A stretch of 42,145 nt of DNA from NCBI GenBank assembly GCA_039679375.1, contig JBDKVA010000148.1, forward strand, positions 1 through 42,145, given 5' to 3'. The translations under genes and the position numbers were made by a program. This document shows positions 32,782 to 41,043 of this stretch, piece after piece; the first letter of the stretch is position 1; each line of letters opens with the position of its first letter. The DNA is from JBDKVA01 sp039679375. GTDB lineage: Bacteria; Bacillota; Clostridia; Acetivibrionales; DTU013. Under the pieces are notes generated by a model, which ran no database searches, had not been told where the DNA came from, and saw only the letters and a program-made list of their open reading frames with translations.

Positions 32782-34392
32782 TTAACGGCTTTTTTTATGT
32801 TCCAGCGAAGCTCCGATAAAATCGCGGAAAAGCGGGTGCGGCCTGTTTGGCCTTGATTTGAACTCCGGATGGAACTGCACTCCCACAAACCAGGGATGAT
32901 CCTTCAGCTCGATTATTTCAACAAGCCTCTCGCTTGGTGAAAGTCCGGATAAAACCAGACCTTTCTCAACCATTTCCTCACGGAAACGGTTGTTGAATTC
33001 ATATCTGTGCCTGTGGCGTTCATAAATAAGCTCGTCATTATATATTTCACGGGCGCGCGTATTGTTTAATATCTTGCATGGGTAAAGGCCAAGCCGCATG
33101 GTGCCGCCCATATCCTCTATGTCCTTCTGCTCCGGCATCAGGTCGATTACGGGATGCGCAGTTGTACTGTTGAATTCCGAACTGTGAGCATCTTTCATTT
33201 TGCAGACATTCCGTGCAAATTCGATCACAGCCATTTGCATTCCAAGGCATATTCCAAAGTATGGCACCTTATTCTCCCTGGCATATTGCGCCGCAAGGAT
33301 TTTGCCCTCTATTCCCCTGTCACCGAAACCGCCCGGCACAAGTATCCCATCTGCTTTTCCGAGGTAGTCGCGGATATTTGCCTTATCCAGGTTCTCTGAA
33401 TTCACCCAGTCGATTTTCACATCGGCATCATTTGCAATGCCGCCATGCCGCAACGATTCCGCGACACTAAGGTATGCATCGTGCAGCTCAACATATTTTC
33501 CAACGAGTGCAATCGTGACATTCTCCTTAAAGTTTTTCTGCTTCTCTACCATCTCGATCCACCCTGCGAGATCCGGCTCTTTGCACAAAAGCCTCAAACG
33601 CTTGCATACAATATCGGCAAGGCCTTCCTTTTCCAGCATGAGCGGCACTTCGTACAGGATCTCGGCATCGAGATTCTGAATAACCGACTCACCGCGCATA
33701 TTGCAGAATAGTCCGATTTTATCCTTTAGATCCTTTGACAGCCGCTTTTCCGTTCTGCAAACGATGACGTCCGGTTGTATGCCTATGCTCCTCAATTCCT
33801 TAACACTGTGCTGCGTTGGCTTTGTCTTGAGTTCGCCGGACTTGCCGAGATAAGGAACCAGCGTAACATGTATATACATCACATCTTCTCTGTCAACCTC
33901 CGCCGAAACCTGTCTGATGGCTTCAAGAAAGGGTAGGCTCTCAATATCTCCGACGGTTCCTCCGATTTCGGTGATAACCACATCAGTGTGGTCTGATTTG
34001 CCTACCCTGTATATCCTGTCCTTTATTTCGTTCGTGATGTGTGGTATGACCTGTACCGTGCCTCCGAGAAAGTCGCCTCTTCTCTCCTTGTTGATGATGG
34101 ACCAGTAGATTTTTCCGGTCGTCACATTGCTGTTTTTATTCAGGTTTTCATCGATAAATCTTTCATAATGCCCCAGATCCAGGTCAGTTTCAGCGCCGTC
34201 ATCGGTGACGAACACCTCCCCGTGCTGATAGGGGCTCATCGTACCCGGGTCAACGTTGATATACGGATCAAACTTCTGTATCGTTACTTTCATACCTCTC
34301 GCTTTCAGCAGTCTTCCAAGCGAGGCCGCAGTGATTCCTTTTCCCAGACCTGAAACAACACCGCCCGTAATAAATATGTATTTTACTGACAT
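32782..34392 (-). CDS. pyrG: CTP synthase
   Basis: Makes CTP from UTP, ATP and glutamine. The 536-residue protein has an N-terminal synthetase domain (P-loop GGVVSGLGKG, about 10-19; DPYINVDPGTMSPYQHGEVF block) and a C-terminal class I glutamine amidotransferase domain with C382 (GICLGMQ) and H508/E510 (QFHPEF). The frame is open to 34422, but the ATG at 34392 is 8 nt from AAAGGAGG and gives the standard N-terminus MSVKYIFITGG. All catalytic residues are intact. It has its own consensus promoter and is not in an operon with its neighbours. Confidence 0.98.
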   Translation of the reverse strand: MSVKYIFITGGVVSGLGKGITAASLGRLLKARGMKVTIQKFDPYINVDPGTMSPYQHGEVFVTDDGAETDLDLGHYERFIDENLNKNSNVTTGKIYWSIINKERRGDFLGGTVQVIPHITNEIKDRIYRVGKSDHTDVVITEIGGTVGDIESLPFLEAIRQVSAEVDREDVMYIHVTLVPYLGKSGELKTKPTQHSVKELRSIGIQPDVIVCRTEKRLSKDLKDKIGLFCNMRGESVIQNLDAEILYEVPLMLEKEGLADIVCKRLRLLCKEPDLAGWIEMVEKQKNFKENVTIALVGKYVELHDAYLSVAESLRHGGIANDADVKIDWVNSENLDKANIRDYLGKADGILVPGGFGDRGIEGKILAAQYARENKVPYFGICLGMQMAVIEFARNVCKMKDAHSSEFNSTTAHPVIDLMPEQKDIEDMGGTMRLGLYPCKILNNTRAREIYNDELIYERHRHRYEFNNRFREEMVEKGLVLSGLSPSERLVEIIELKDHPWFVGVQFHPEFKSRPNRPHPLFRDFIGASLEHKKSR

Positions 34393-34458
34393 ACTCCCAT
34401 CCTCCTTTACTGACCTGTTCATGGCTGCAGTTTTTGGCGCACTTTAAAATACCCAATA

Positions 34459-34487
34459 ATTCTATATTTATCGGCTTAATGTGTCAA
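34459..34487 (-). promoter_or_regulatory. sigma-A promoter of pyrG
   Basis: TTGACA (34482-34487) and TAGAAT (34459-34464) on the minus strand, 17 bp apart. The predicted initial transcript begins GGGT. In Bacillus the pyrG transcript begins GGGC and is controlled by CTP-dependent G addition with an attenuator. Here the +4 base is not C, and the roughly 60-nt leader has no terminator hairpin, so that control seems absent. Confidence 0.82.
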
Positions 34488-34509
34488 TAAAATATTTTAA
34501 AAAATAACG

Positions 34510-36057
34510 CTATTGATTCAGATATTGTACGGCTGCGTTGTATTGATTGTCATGCTTTGAAACAAGACTTGCAAGATCACTATTCAAGGCATTCTGGGTT
34601 CTGGTATCCAGAATACCGGTTATGCCGAATCCCGACTTTTTCTGGTATTCCCTTATCGCTTTCACCGTCTGTTCATCAAGGGTATTGTCCGTCATGCTTA
34701 TTCTATAGCCCAGCGCCTTGAGCAGCATTTCAGCATTGTATACATCGGTTCCCTGAAAGTTCAGACCTGGCTTCGTTGTATTGGAAAGTTTCCGGATGAT
34801 GTTAATGTATACGCCTGACACCGGCTTCGGATCTTCCGCCGGAATATCGGGTACGAGTCCCGTACCGTCGATCATTCTGCCCTTTGGCGTGTAATATAGC
34901 CCCAGTGTCATTTTCGTATAGCCTGCGATCTCATCTTCCGAGGGTATGATGCCAAAATACATTTGCAAATCAAGTCCACTCAAGATATTTACTCCGTATA
35001 ATTGCTTATATTTTAAAAATGCTTCTGGCGACAGGATCGGCAGCAGTCCTTGAAATTTGGCTTTTCCAAAGGTCTTTGTCCCGATCAGCTTACCCGCTCC
35101 GGTGTCCTGTATGGCGCCCGACACGATTTCAGACGCGCTGGCACTCATGCCGTTCACAAGCACGGCAAGCTTGTATTTCTGCTTTTCCAGATTAGACCTG
35201 TATTCCAGGTCCTGATATTTTTCTGATTTGTAGTCAAGCCTTGTTATAAGACCTTTTGGCACAAACTTCTGCGCAACGGCCACAGCCTGTCCTACCTCAC
35301 CGCCCGGGTTATCGCGCAAATCAAGTATCAGCTTTGTTATCCCGTTCCGGTCCATCTCAGCAAGCGCCGCCGTTATGAATTCATCCGTATTTTCATTGAA
35401 CATTTCCAGTTTGATGCAGCCGATCCCGTTTTTGATTTCAAAAGTGACAGGATTGACCTTGATGACCGCCCTGGTCACATCCACATATTTTATGATATTG
35501 GAATTGTTACGCAATAAGCCAAGCTTGACGACTGTTCCGACTTCACCCCTTATAAGCGATGCAGCTTGATCCGTTGTAGCTTTGATAAGACTTTTTCCAT
35601 CCGCCTCGATGATTTTATCCCCCTGCAGTATGCCTGCTTTTTCCGCAGGAGATCCCGTAAAGACTTCTGTGACAAGCACATAATTGCCGCTTGGCTCCAT
35701 AGTGACGCCGATGCCTCCAAAAGCCCCCGTAATCGTACCCATAAAGGAATCCGCTTCCTCGGGCGTATAATATGTCGTATAGTCATCCAGTGAGTTCAGC
35801 ATGCCGTCGACGGCGCCTTCAACCAGCTGTTTATCGGTAAAGCTGCCCTGGTATTGGTCCCGGATCATATCCACAATGCCCTGAAGATATTGAAGGTTCG
35901 CTTCGTCATCTGCTGTTGACGCTGCGTAGGCCGGCTGGCCAATTAGGATAAAAACGGCCAGACATATGCAAATACATTTTCTGCAAATTGATTCAATTGG
36001 TTTAAAAGACTTAACAGTCTTGACAGAGTAAATATTCGTTTTCACAATAGCCGCCAT
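34510..36057 (-). CDS. S41 family C-terminal processing protease with PDZ and peptidoglycan-binding domains
   Basis: A 515-residue exported serine protease. A signal or anchor segment lies at about residues 27-46 (ending AYA). A PDZ domain spans about 110-190. The S41 catalytic core has S307 (NGMSASASE), K332 (TFGKAKFQ) and Q336, the Ser-Lys-Gln arrangement of CtpB-type proteases. A C-terminal peptidoglycan-binding repeat (about 435-490, EYQKKSGFGITGILD) follows. Known relatives process cell-wall hydrolases or the sporulation factor SpoIVFA. The layout matches clostridial CtpA/CtpB. Ribosome binding site is weak, so the start at 36057 is not certain. Confidence 0.93.
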   Translation of the reverse strand: MAAIVKTNIYSVKTVKSFKPIESICRKCICICLAVFILIGQPAYAASTADDEANLQYLQGIVDMIRDQYQGSFTDKQLVEGAVDGMLNSLDDYTTYYTPEEADSFMGTITGAFGGIGVTMEPSGNYVLVTEVFTGSPAEKAGILQGDKIIEADGKSLIKATTDQAASLIRGEVGTVVKLGLLRNNSNIIKYVDVTRAVIKVNPVTFEIKNGIGCIKLEMFNENTDEFITAALAEMDRNGITKLILDLRDNPGGEVGQAVAVAQKFVPKGLITRLDYKSEKYQDLEYRSNLEKQKYKLAVLVNGMSASASEIVSGAIQDTGAGKLIGTKTFGKAKFQGLLPILSPEAFLKYKQLYGVNILSGLDLQMYFGIIPSEDEIAGYTKMTLGLYYTPKGRMIDGTGLVPDIPAEDPKPVSGVYINIIRKLSNTTKPGLNFQGTDVYNAEMLLKALGYRISMTDNTLDEQTVKAIREYQKKSGFGITGILDTRTQNALNSDLASLVSKHDNQYNAAVQYLNQ

Positions 36058-36133
36058 TTCCGCCGCATTTGCACAGCATAGATTAATAAACCTATTCTAC
36101 CACAAACCGGCCGGGATAAAAATAAGTATATGT

Positions 36134-37678
36134 TCAATAGTTGACGAGCCTCTCCCTATAGTCTTTCTGTATCCCGTCCTGCAGGTAGGTGATAAGATCC
36201 CTGAACATGGCTGAGCAGTCCGCTTTCGTCAGTTTTTTAGACGGGTTCATATTTCCTTTGCCGTCACCCTGGAGGAGCCCGATTTTTTTTGCGACATATG
36301 CTGCATTCCTCGCATGATCCGGTATCAGGTCGTTATCCCGGAATCCTGTCACCGCAGCCGGCGCAGGCGCAAGCGATTCAAACCCCAATGCCCTTATGAA
36401 GGTAACGATCGCATCAGCCCTGGAAATATATTCATTGGGGCCAAACATGTCGTTTCCTTTTCCATCCAGCAGTCCCCTGTCAAATGCGCTATTGATCTGC
36501 GTGAAAAATACATTTTCAATAGATACATCGTCAAAAGGCGATACAACCGTCTTTTTGGCAGTTGTCCTGCTTGCCGTTATGGTTGGCCTTGCAGAAAGCG
36601 CCGGGTCCTGCGGGACTTCTTTTGCGATCTGTACCATGCCGGCGGCAAATTCCGCTCTCGTCATATACTGGTCAGGCTTGAAGCTGAGACCGTCGCCTTT
36701 GAATACCTCCAGCCCGAACATCATTTTTATGTCTTCTTCCGCCCAATGCCCCCTGATGTTGATCGTGTTCATCGAAGGAAGCCTCTTTTGCACCGGGAAT
36801 GTTTCCAGCTTCAGACTATCCTTGTATGTAATAACCTTATCGGTTGAAATACCTTTCGAGTCGAATTCGGGAAGCATGCAGGTGTATTCCAGGATGCTGG
36901 TATTCGCACGGCTTTGCACGTAGCTCCCCGAAAAGCTGATCTGGTCGGGCTTGTTCTCCTGATATTCCAACTGCTCCGTAGAAGTGGATGATATTGCGAC
37001 CGATGCGGCTCCTCCCCATTTGTCGGCGCCGCTGCTGCCATTTTTTTCACTGCTGATCGTATAATCCAGTAGCAAACTCTCTGCATTGCCCCAATATTGG
37101 TCATAACCATAAAAATCGCCGGTGCACTCGACCGTTACCGTATTTCCGTCATCCGCCGCGCCCACCTGGTAAATCTTTTTGCTCCAGATGCTGCCTGCAT
37201 GGTAGTTTACCGCCGGTTTGGGGTCAATGAGGCTGGAGCGCGCAAAGTCGTAGCCATTCGTTCTCCTAAGGGTATATGTCGTCCCGCCTATTTTTATGGT
37301 CTCAGTCGCCGGTTTCGAAAAGGGTATGGAAACTGTTTCCGTTATCTGACCATTATCCGCCGTCGCCGTTGTTGTTTCAAATACTAACGTCCTTGAAAGT
37401 GTCGCATCTTTCGCTGCGTTTTTAAGGTTGTATGTATATGTGGCCGTCGTTTTGCCCTGCTTCTGCGATTTCTTTATGATCAGCGTCCCCTCGAATACGA
37501 CCGGTTCGCCTGTTACGAAGCATACCTCCTTATAATCATAGGTGGTTTTGCCCGTCACCTCGCCGGACGAGATCCCGCCTTCATACCCGCAGATCCCTTC
37601 ACGGGCAAATGCGGCGCCCGGAAGGAGCAGGCAGGTCAGGAAAATCAAAAATATTGCCCATATCTTTTTGTTCATCAT
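36134..37678 (-). CDS. SLH-domain cell-surface protein (three C-terminal SLH modules)
   Basis: A 514-residue exported protein. The signal peptide ends at about AFA (residue 25). A beta-rich middle region of unknown role (about 30-310) is followed by three S-layer-homology modules, beginning IRGHWAEEDIKMMFG, FDDVSIENVFFTQINS and FRDNDLIPDHARNAAY. These bind pyruvylated secondary wall polymer in Gram-positive cells. Two adjacent ATG codons (37678 and 37675) follow GGAGG by 6 and 9 nt, and either may be used. The next gene upstream, on the same strand, is another SLH protein, suggesting a surface-layer locus. Confidence 0.88.
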   Translation of the reverse strand: MMNKKIWAIFLIFLTCLLLPGAAFAREGICGYEGGISSGEVTGKTTYDYKEVCFVTGEPVVFEGTLIIKKSQKQGKTTATYTYNLKNAAKDATLSRTLVFETTTATADNGQITETVSIPFSKPATETIKIGGTTYTLRRTNGYDFARSSLIDPKPAVNYHAGSIWSKKIYQVGAADDGNTVTVECTGDFYGYDQYWGNAESLLLDYTISSEKNGSSGADKWGGAASVAISSTSTEQLEYQENKPDQISFSGSYVQSRANTSILEYTCMLPEFDSKGISTDKVITYKDSLKLETFPVQKRLPSMNTINIRGHWAEEDIKMMFGLEVFKGDGLSFKPDQYMTRAEFAAGMVQIAKEVPQDPALSARPTITASRTTAKKTVVSPFDDVSIENVFFTQINSAFDRGLLDGKGNDMFGPNEYISRADAIVTFIRALGFESLAPAPAAVTGFRDNDLIPDHARNAAYVAKKIGLLQGDGKGNMNPSKKLTKADCSAMFRDLITYLQDGIQKDYRERLVNY

Positions 37679-37762
37679 GAAGAGCCTCCAGTATTTCGAT
37701 CAATTATCCGGCTTCGGACTTCCGCAGCCAATGTGGGCTACCGCCCACAACCCAACGAATGT

Positions 37763-37824
37763 ACTTATTGCCGCGAATGTGAAACTGTTTTCTTGTTTTT
37801 TAATGCAATTTCGCGGCAATAAGT
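37763..37824. repeat. 15-bp perfect inverted repeat between SLH genes
   Basis: Arms 37763-37777 and 37810-37824 are exact complements around a 32-base loop. A second small hairpin, TGTGGGC/GCCCACA (37732-37738/37743-37749), lies beside it. No T-run follows on the minus strand, so it is not a standard terminator. Confidence 0.65.
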
Positions 37825-37855
37825 TACTAAGAACGCAAGCCCACCCCCGGCGCTT

Positions 37856-40800
37856 TCACTCCACAAACAGGATATAGCTGTCCCCGGATGTTGTCGCATC
37901 TTTCTTCAGTATCCTTACGGTATCGCCGTTCTTTAAGCCTGAAGCGCTGATTACTTCGCTGTTTTTGATAATAATGCTGTTTTTCAGGATATCCAGTTTG
38001 GCATCGGCGCTGTTTGCCCACATGTATGTCGCCGGGTTGTACAGCCGTACATTGCGCAGATTGAATCCGTCGCCGCTTATTCCATACACCGTGCCCTTTA
38101 AATTTGCAGTGCCGTACGGAGCCGTGCTGACCAGCACCGCATCCGTGCCATCCGCCACGATATATACCGTCCTCTTCAGGTAGCTGTCCTCTCCATATCC
38201 CTTAAATTCACGCACATTAACGATCCCATCGTCATCGAGCACCCTGGTGTCGAACGTGATGTTGAAGGTCTTTGGCGTATTACTGAATATCCAGTCGGTA
38301 CCCTGAAGCAGTGAGAAGGATTCGAAGGTGACATCCTTTCCGTCATTGACCGCATTGATCCTGCCGCGGTATATGGCAAGACCGTTTGCTGTTTGCGGCT
38401 CGTCCACCCTTATGACCGACGCATAATACTTGCCGCTTTCATAATCCCTGTTCAGTGTCAGGTAGGCGTTATCCTTGTCGGAAAGGCTGTTGCCGGAAAC
38501 GAGCCTGCCGTATTTTACAACGATGCTTCCGGATGAATAGGATACCCTCTGATTCTCCCTGGAAAGAAGGAAGCTGCCCGAGCCTGCCACGACTCCCGTT
38601 ATACTGTCGGCTGCAGTCGGCACCTGCGTGTCCAGGCTGTTCCGGTATGAGAGCAGTACCGCTTCTTCCGTGCCGCCGTATGTTTTTTCAACTGCAATAT
38701 ATGCTTCGTTGGAATAAAGGAGCCGATTCGCATCCTCCGGAGCTATCTCCTCATTTTCCGAATAGATCGTGAAGCCGTCTGCCATCGGTATGGTGGTAAA
38801 GCCCTTGTACTCCGTGCGCTCCCAGTTTCCCTTGTTGAATGCCTGCATCCCCATGACGGTTATTTTATCCGACATATCGTCTATTTTTGTTATGATTCCC
38901 TTATAAATGTTACTGATGTAGTGCTCATCACCTTCAATGGTGATTTCCTTCAAATCGGTAGATTTGGTATTGTCATTGAGCAGTAGTCTGACACGGTCGC
39001 CGTCCTTCAAAGCCTTAAGACCGACAAGCTGTTTGTCCCTGACAACAATGACCCGATCTCCGGCAGCAAGCAGCTGCTGTGTGCCATCCTCATATTCCAC
39101 CAGTATATCCGAAGTGAGCTTTGAGACCACTCTCCCGTACTTAACCGTATAATTATCCACAGCGCTGACCGAAGTGATATTTCCGTCATTGTCAAGCCTG
39201 AGATACGCCATGTCTCCCGTCTGGATATTATCCGTCTTTGCCGCCTTATGGTTCCTGTAAATATCCATTTTATTCTGGTCGGCATAATTATATGTGCGCA
39301 GAATTACGGCACTACCGGTGCCGGTGCCGTCTTCATTGTAAAGCGTGAGATATCCGAGGTCCGGGTTGTTTTCCTCGACAACGCCCCGGACGATCCGGCT
39401 TGCTTCCGAGTTGATCCCCAGATCGACGCACTGTATATCCTGAATCAAATTATTACTGTCAATGGTCAGGATCGCCGTGGCGTCATCCGTCACATCATTC
39501 AACGTTGCCTGGATCCCATTTATGCTGACGTCCGCTTCCCCCGCGACCCTGTAGGAGGTTTTGCCGTTTCCGGCAGCGGAAAAATCTACTTCTCCGGTAA
39601 TGCTTTCCAAATCGGGATAGTCCAGCTCAAAAAGCTGTGTCACATTTAAAAGGGAATCCGCATTGTCGACACTGTTCACCTGAACTGCGATATACCGGAC
39701 ATCGTTGACATTTGAAACGACCTGCACATATTTGACCGTATTGCCGATGTTAACAATATACTGGATCCGGTCGCCTGTTTTTAAAAGGCTGCTGCTGCCG
39801 ACAACGCCGTTTTTGTAGACAACCAGCTCTTTTTTCTGAGATGCTGCAAGTGTGCCGGCATTTTCATTTTTTGTCCCTGACGGTGAAGCTGCCGGTATTG
39901 AGGTCCGGATCGTGACAACGCTGTCCATCGTATTCCGGACCGCTATGTTCCTGCCGGAAACAGCGATTTCACCTGTATAATCATTCGTTTCCGTAATATT
40001 TTCCACTATACCGAATTTTTTCGTATATTTGAGAGCTTCCAGCACACGGCTTTCCGCATTTTTTACGATCTGCGCGCCCTGCTCCCTCGTAACGGACAGC
40101 TTTGGATTGATACGTCCGCCGCTTCCGTTCATGATGTCCTGCTGCAGTATGGCTTCGAGATAGAGCAGCTTGTCCGGGTCAGTACTGCGCCAATCTGCAT
40201 AATTCAGAAGCTCCTGCTGCTGCCCGGCGGGCTGTATGCCTAAAGCCCTGGCAAGCCAGACAGCCATTTCCTGCCTCTGCGCAGACCCCTTCCTCTGAAA
40301 GCTCCCTGCGTCAAGAGACGTCTGGTCCGTGTTCATGGCATCCGCATAATTCTGCGCTGTGATGAGCCCTTCGTTTGCTGCCAGCTGAAGAAATCCGTCG
40401 TACAATACATCCAGCGGGTCGGTTTTTTTGTTTGCCGCTGTACGCGCATTATTCAGTGAAATGCCAAGCTGCTGCGCTTCTGTTTCCCGCCCCGCAGCCC
40501 TGTATACGACCGACAGCGCTTCCTCCCTGGTAAGAGGGACAGTCCTGCCGAACCGCCGGTACGGACTGTCGAAACCTTTGATGATGCCAAGCGCACCAGT
40601 CTCGTAAATCGCTTCGCTTGACCAGACAGGCCTGCCTGTCAGATCAGCATAGTTCAGGTTGCCCAGCACAGCCTCAGCTCCGGCATCCCCGTAGTATATT
40701 TCCTCAGGTATTTCTGCCGCCGCCGACAAAGTCCCGGTATGGAAACATGCAAGGGGCAGTTTAAAAGGAGGCAGTTCTGCAATAAACATAAATACTGCCA

Positions 40801-40891
40801 TGATCCATACCGCAATTTTCAATTTATTTGTAAATCTCTGTGAAATGCGCAATGCAAGCATCCTTCCCGCCACCGCCAAGTTACGCGCCAT
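37856..40891 (-). CDS. Large SLH-domain surface protein with N-terminal SLH region
   Basis: A 1011-residue exported protein. A long basic, hydrophobic leader (to about residue 58, ending LSAAAEI) precedes three degenerate SLH modules: about 65-135 (IKGFDSPYRRFGRTVPLTREEALSVVYRAAG), about 160-220 and about 228-280. The remaining 700 residues are beta-rich repeated units with recurring KTGDRIQYIV, LKDGDRVRLL and LKNGDTVRIL patterns, each probably a small beta-barrel-like unit. It is probably an S-layer or wall-anchored structural protein. The start is uncertain: 40891 has no good ribosome binding site, and the ATG at residue 11 is an alternative. It begins only 12 bp after a strong terminator. 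Confidence 0.88.
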   Translation of the reverse strand: MARNLAVAGRMLALRISQRFTNKLKIAVWIMAVFMFIAELPPFKLPLACFHTGTLSAAAEIPEEIYYGDAGAEAVLGNLNYADLTGRPVWSSEAIYETGALGIIKGFDSPYRRFGRTVPLTREEALSVVYRAAGRETEAQQLGISLNNARTAANKKTDPLDVLYDGFLQLAANEGLITAQNYADAMNTDQTSLDAGSFQRKGSAQRQEMAVWLARALGIQPAGQQQELLNYADWRSTDPDKLLYLEAILQQDIMNGSGGRINPKLSVTREQGAQIVKNAESRVLEALKYTKKFGIVENITETNDYTGEIAVSGRNIAVRNTMDSVVTIRTSIPAASPSGTKNENAGTLAASQKKELVVYKNGVVGSSSLLKTGDRIQYIVNIGNTVKYVQVVSNVNDVRYIAVQVNSVDNADSLLNVTQLFELDYPDLESITGEVDFSAAGNGKTSYRVAGEADVSINGIQATLNDVTDDATAILTIDSNNLIQDIQCVDLGINSEASRIVRGVVEENNPDLGYLTLYNEDGTGTGSAVILRTYNYADQNKMDIYRNHKAAKTDNIQTGDMAYLRLDNDGNITSVSAVDNYTVKYGRVVSKLTSDILVEYEDGTQQLLAAGDRVIVVRDKQLVGLKALKDGDRVRLLLNDNTKSTDLKEITIEGDEHYISNIYKGIITKIDDMSDKITVMGMQAFNKGNWERTEYKGFTTIPMADGFTIYSENEEIAPEDANRLLYSNEAYIAVEKTYGGTEEAVLLSYRNSLDTQVPTAADSITGVVAGSGSFLLSRENQRVSYSSGSIVVKYGRLVSGNSLSDKDNAYLTLNRDYESGKYYASVIRVDEPQTANGLAIYRGRINAVNDGKDVTFESFSLLQGTDWIFSNTPKTFNITFDTRVLDDDGIVNVREFKGYGEDSYLKRTVYIVADGTDAVLVSTAPYGTANLKGTVYGISGDGFNLRNVRLYNPATYMWANSADAKLDILKNSIIIKNSEVISASGLKNGDTVRILKKDATTSGDSYILFVE

Positions 40892-40902
40892 GCGTGGCGC
40901 AC

Positions 40903-40959
40903 AAAAATAAGCCGATATACATATAAAATGGATTTATCTTATATGTATATCGGCTTATT
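40903..40959 (-). terminator. Terminator of the aminotransferase gene (21-bp stem)
   Basis: Arms 40906-40926 and 40939-40959 are perfect 21-base complements with a 12-base loop, followed on the minus strand by TTATTTTTG. It lies 85 bp after the aminotransferase stop and immediately before the start of the large SLH gene. Confidence 0.85.
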
Positions 40960-41043
40960 GAACCTGCAATTTAATAACCAGCCGGCTTTTTGTTGATTTC
41001 AATTTTGTTACAGCCGCCAGGCCTGTTTGGAACTAAGTTAACC

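Noticed and set aside
36314..36923. Two overlapping plus-strand frames of about 175 residues
   Set aside because: Antisense shadows of the SLH module coding region, which is well supported on the minus strand.
37763..37824. Rho-independent terminator of the large SLH gene
   Set aside because: The stem is strong, but the loop is 32 bases and no T-run follows on the transcribed strand.
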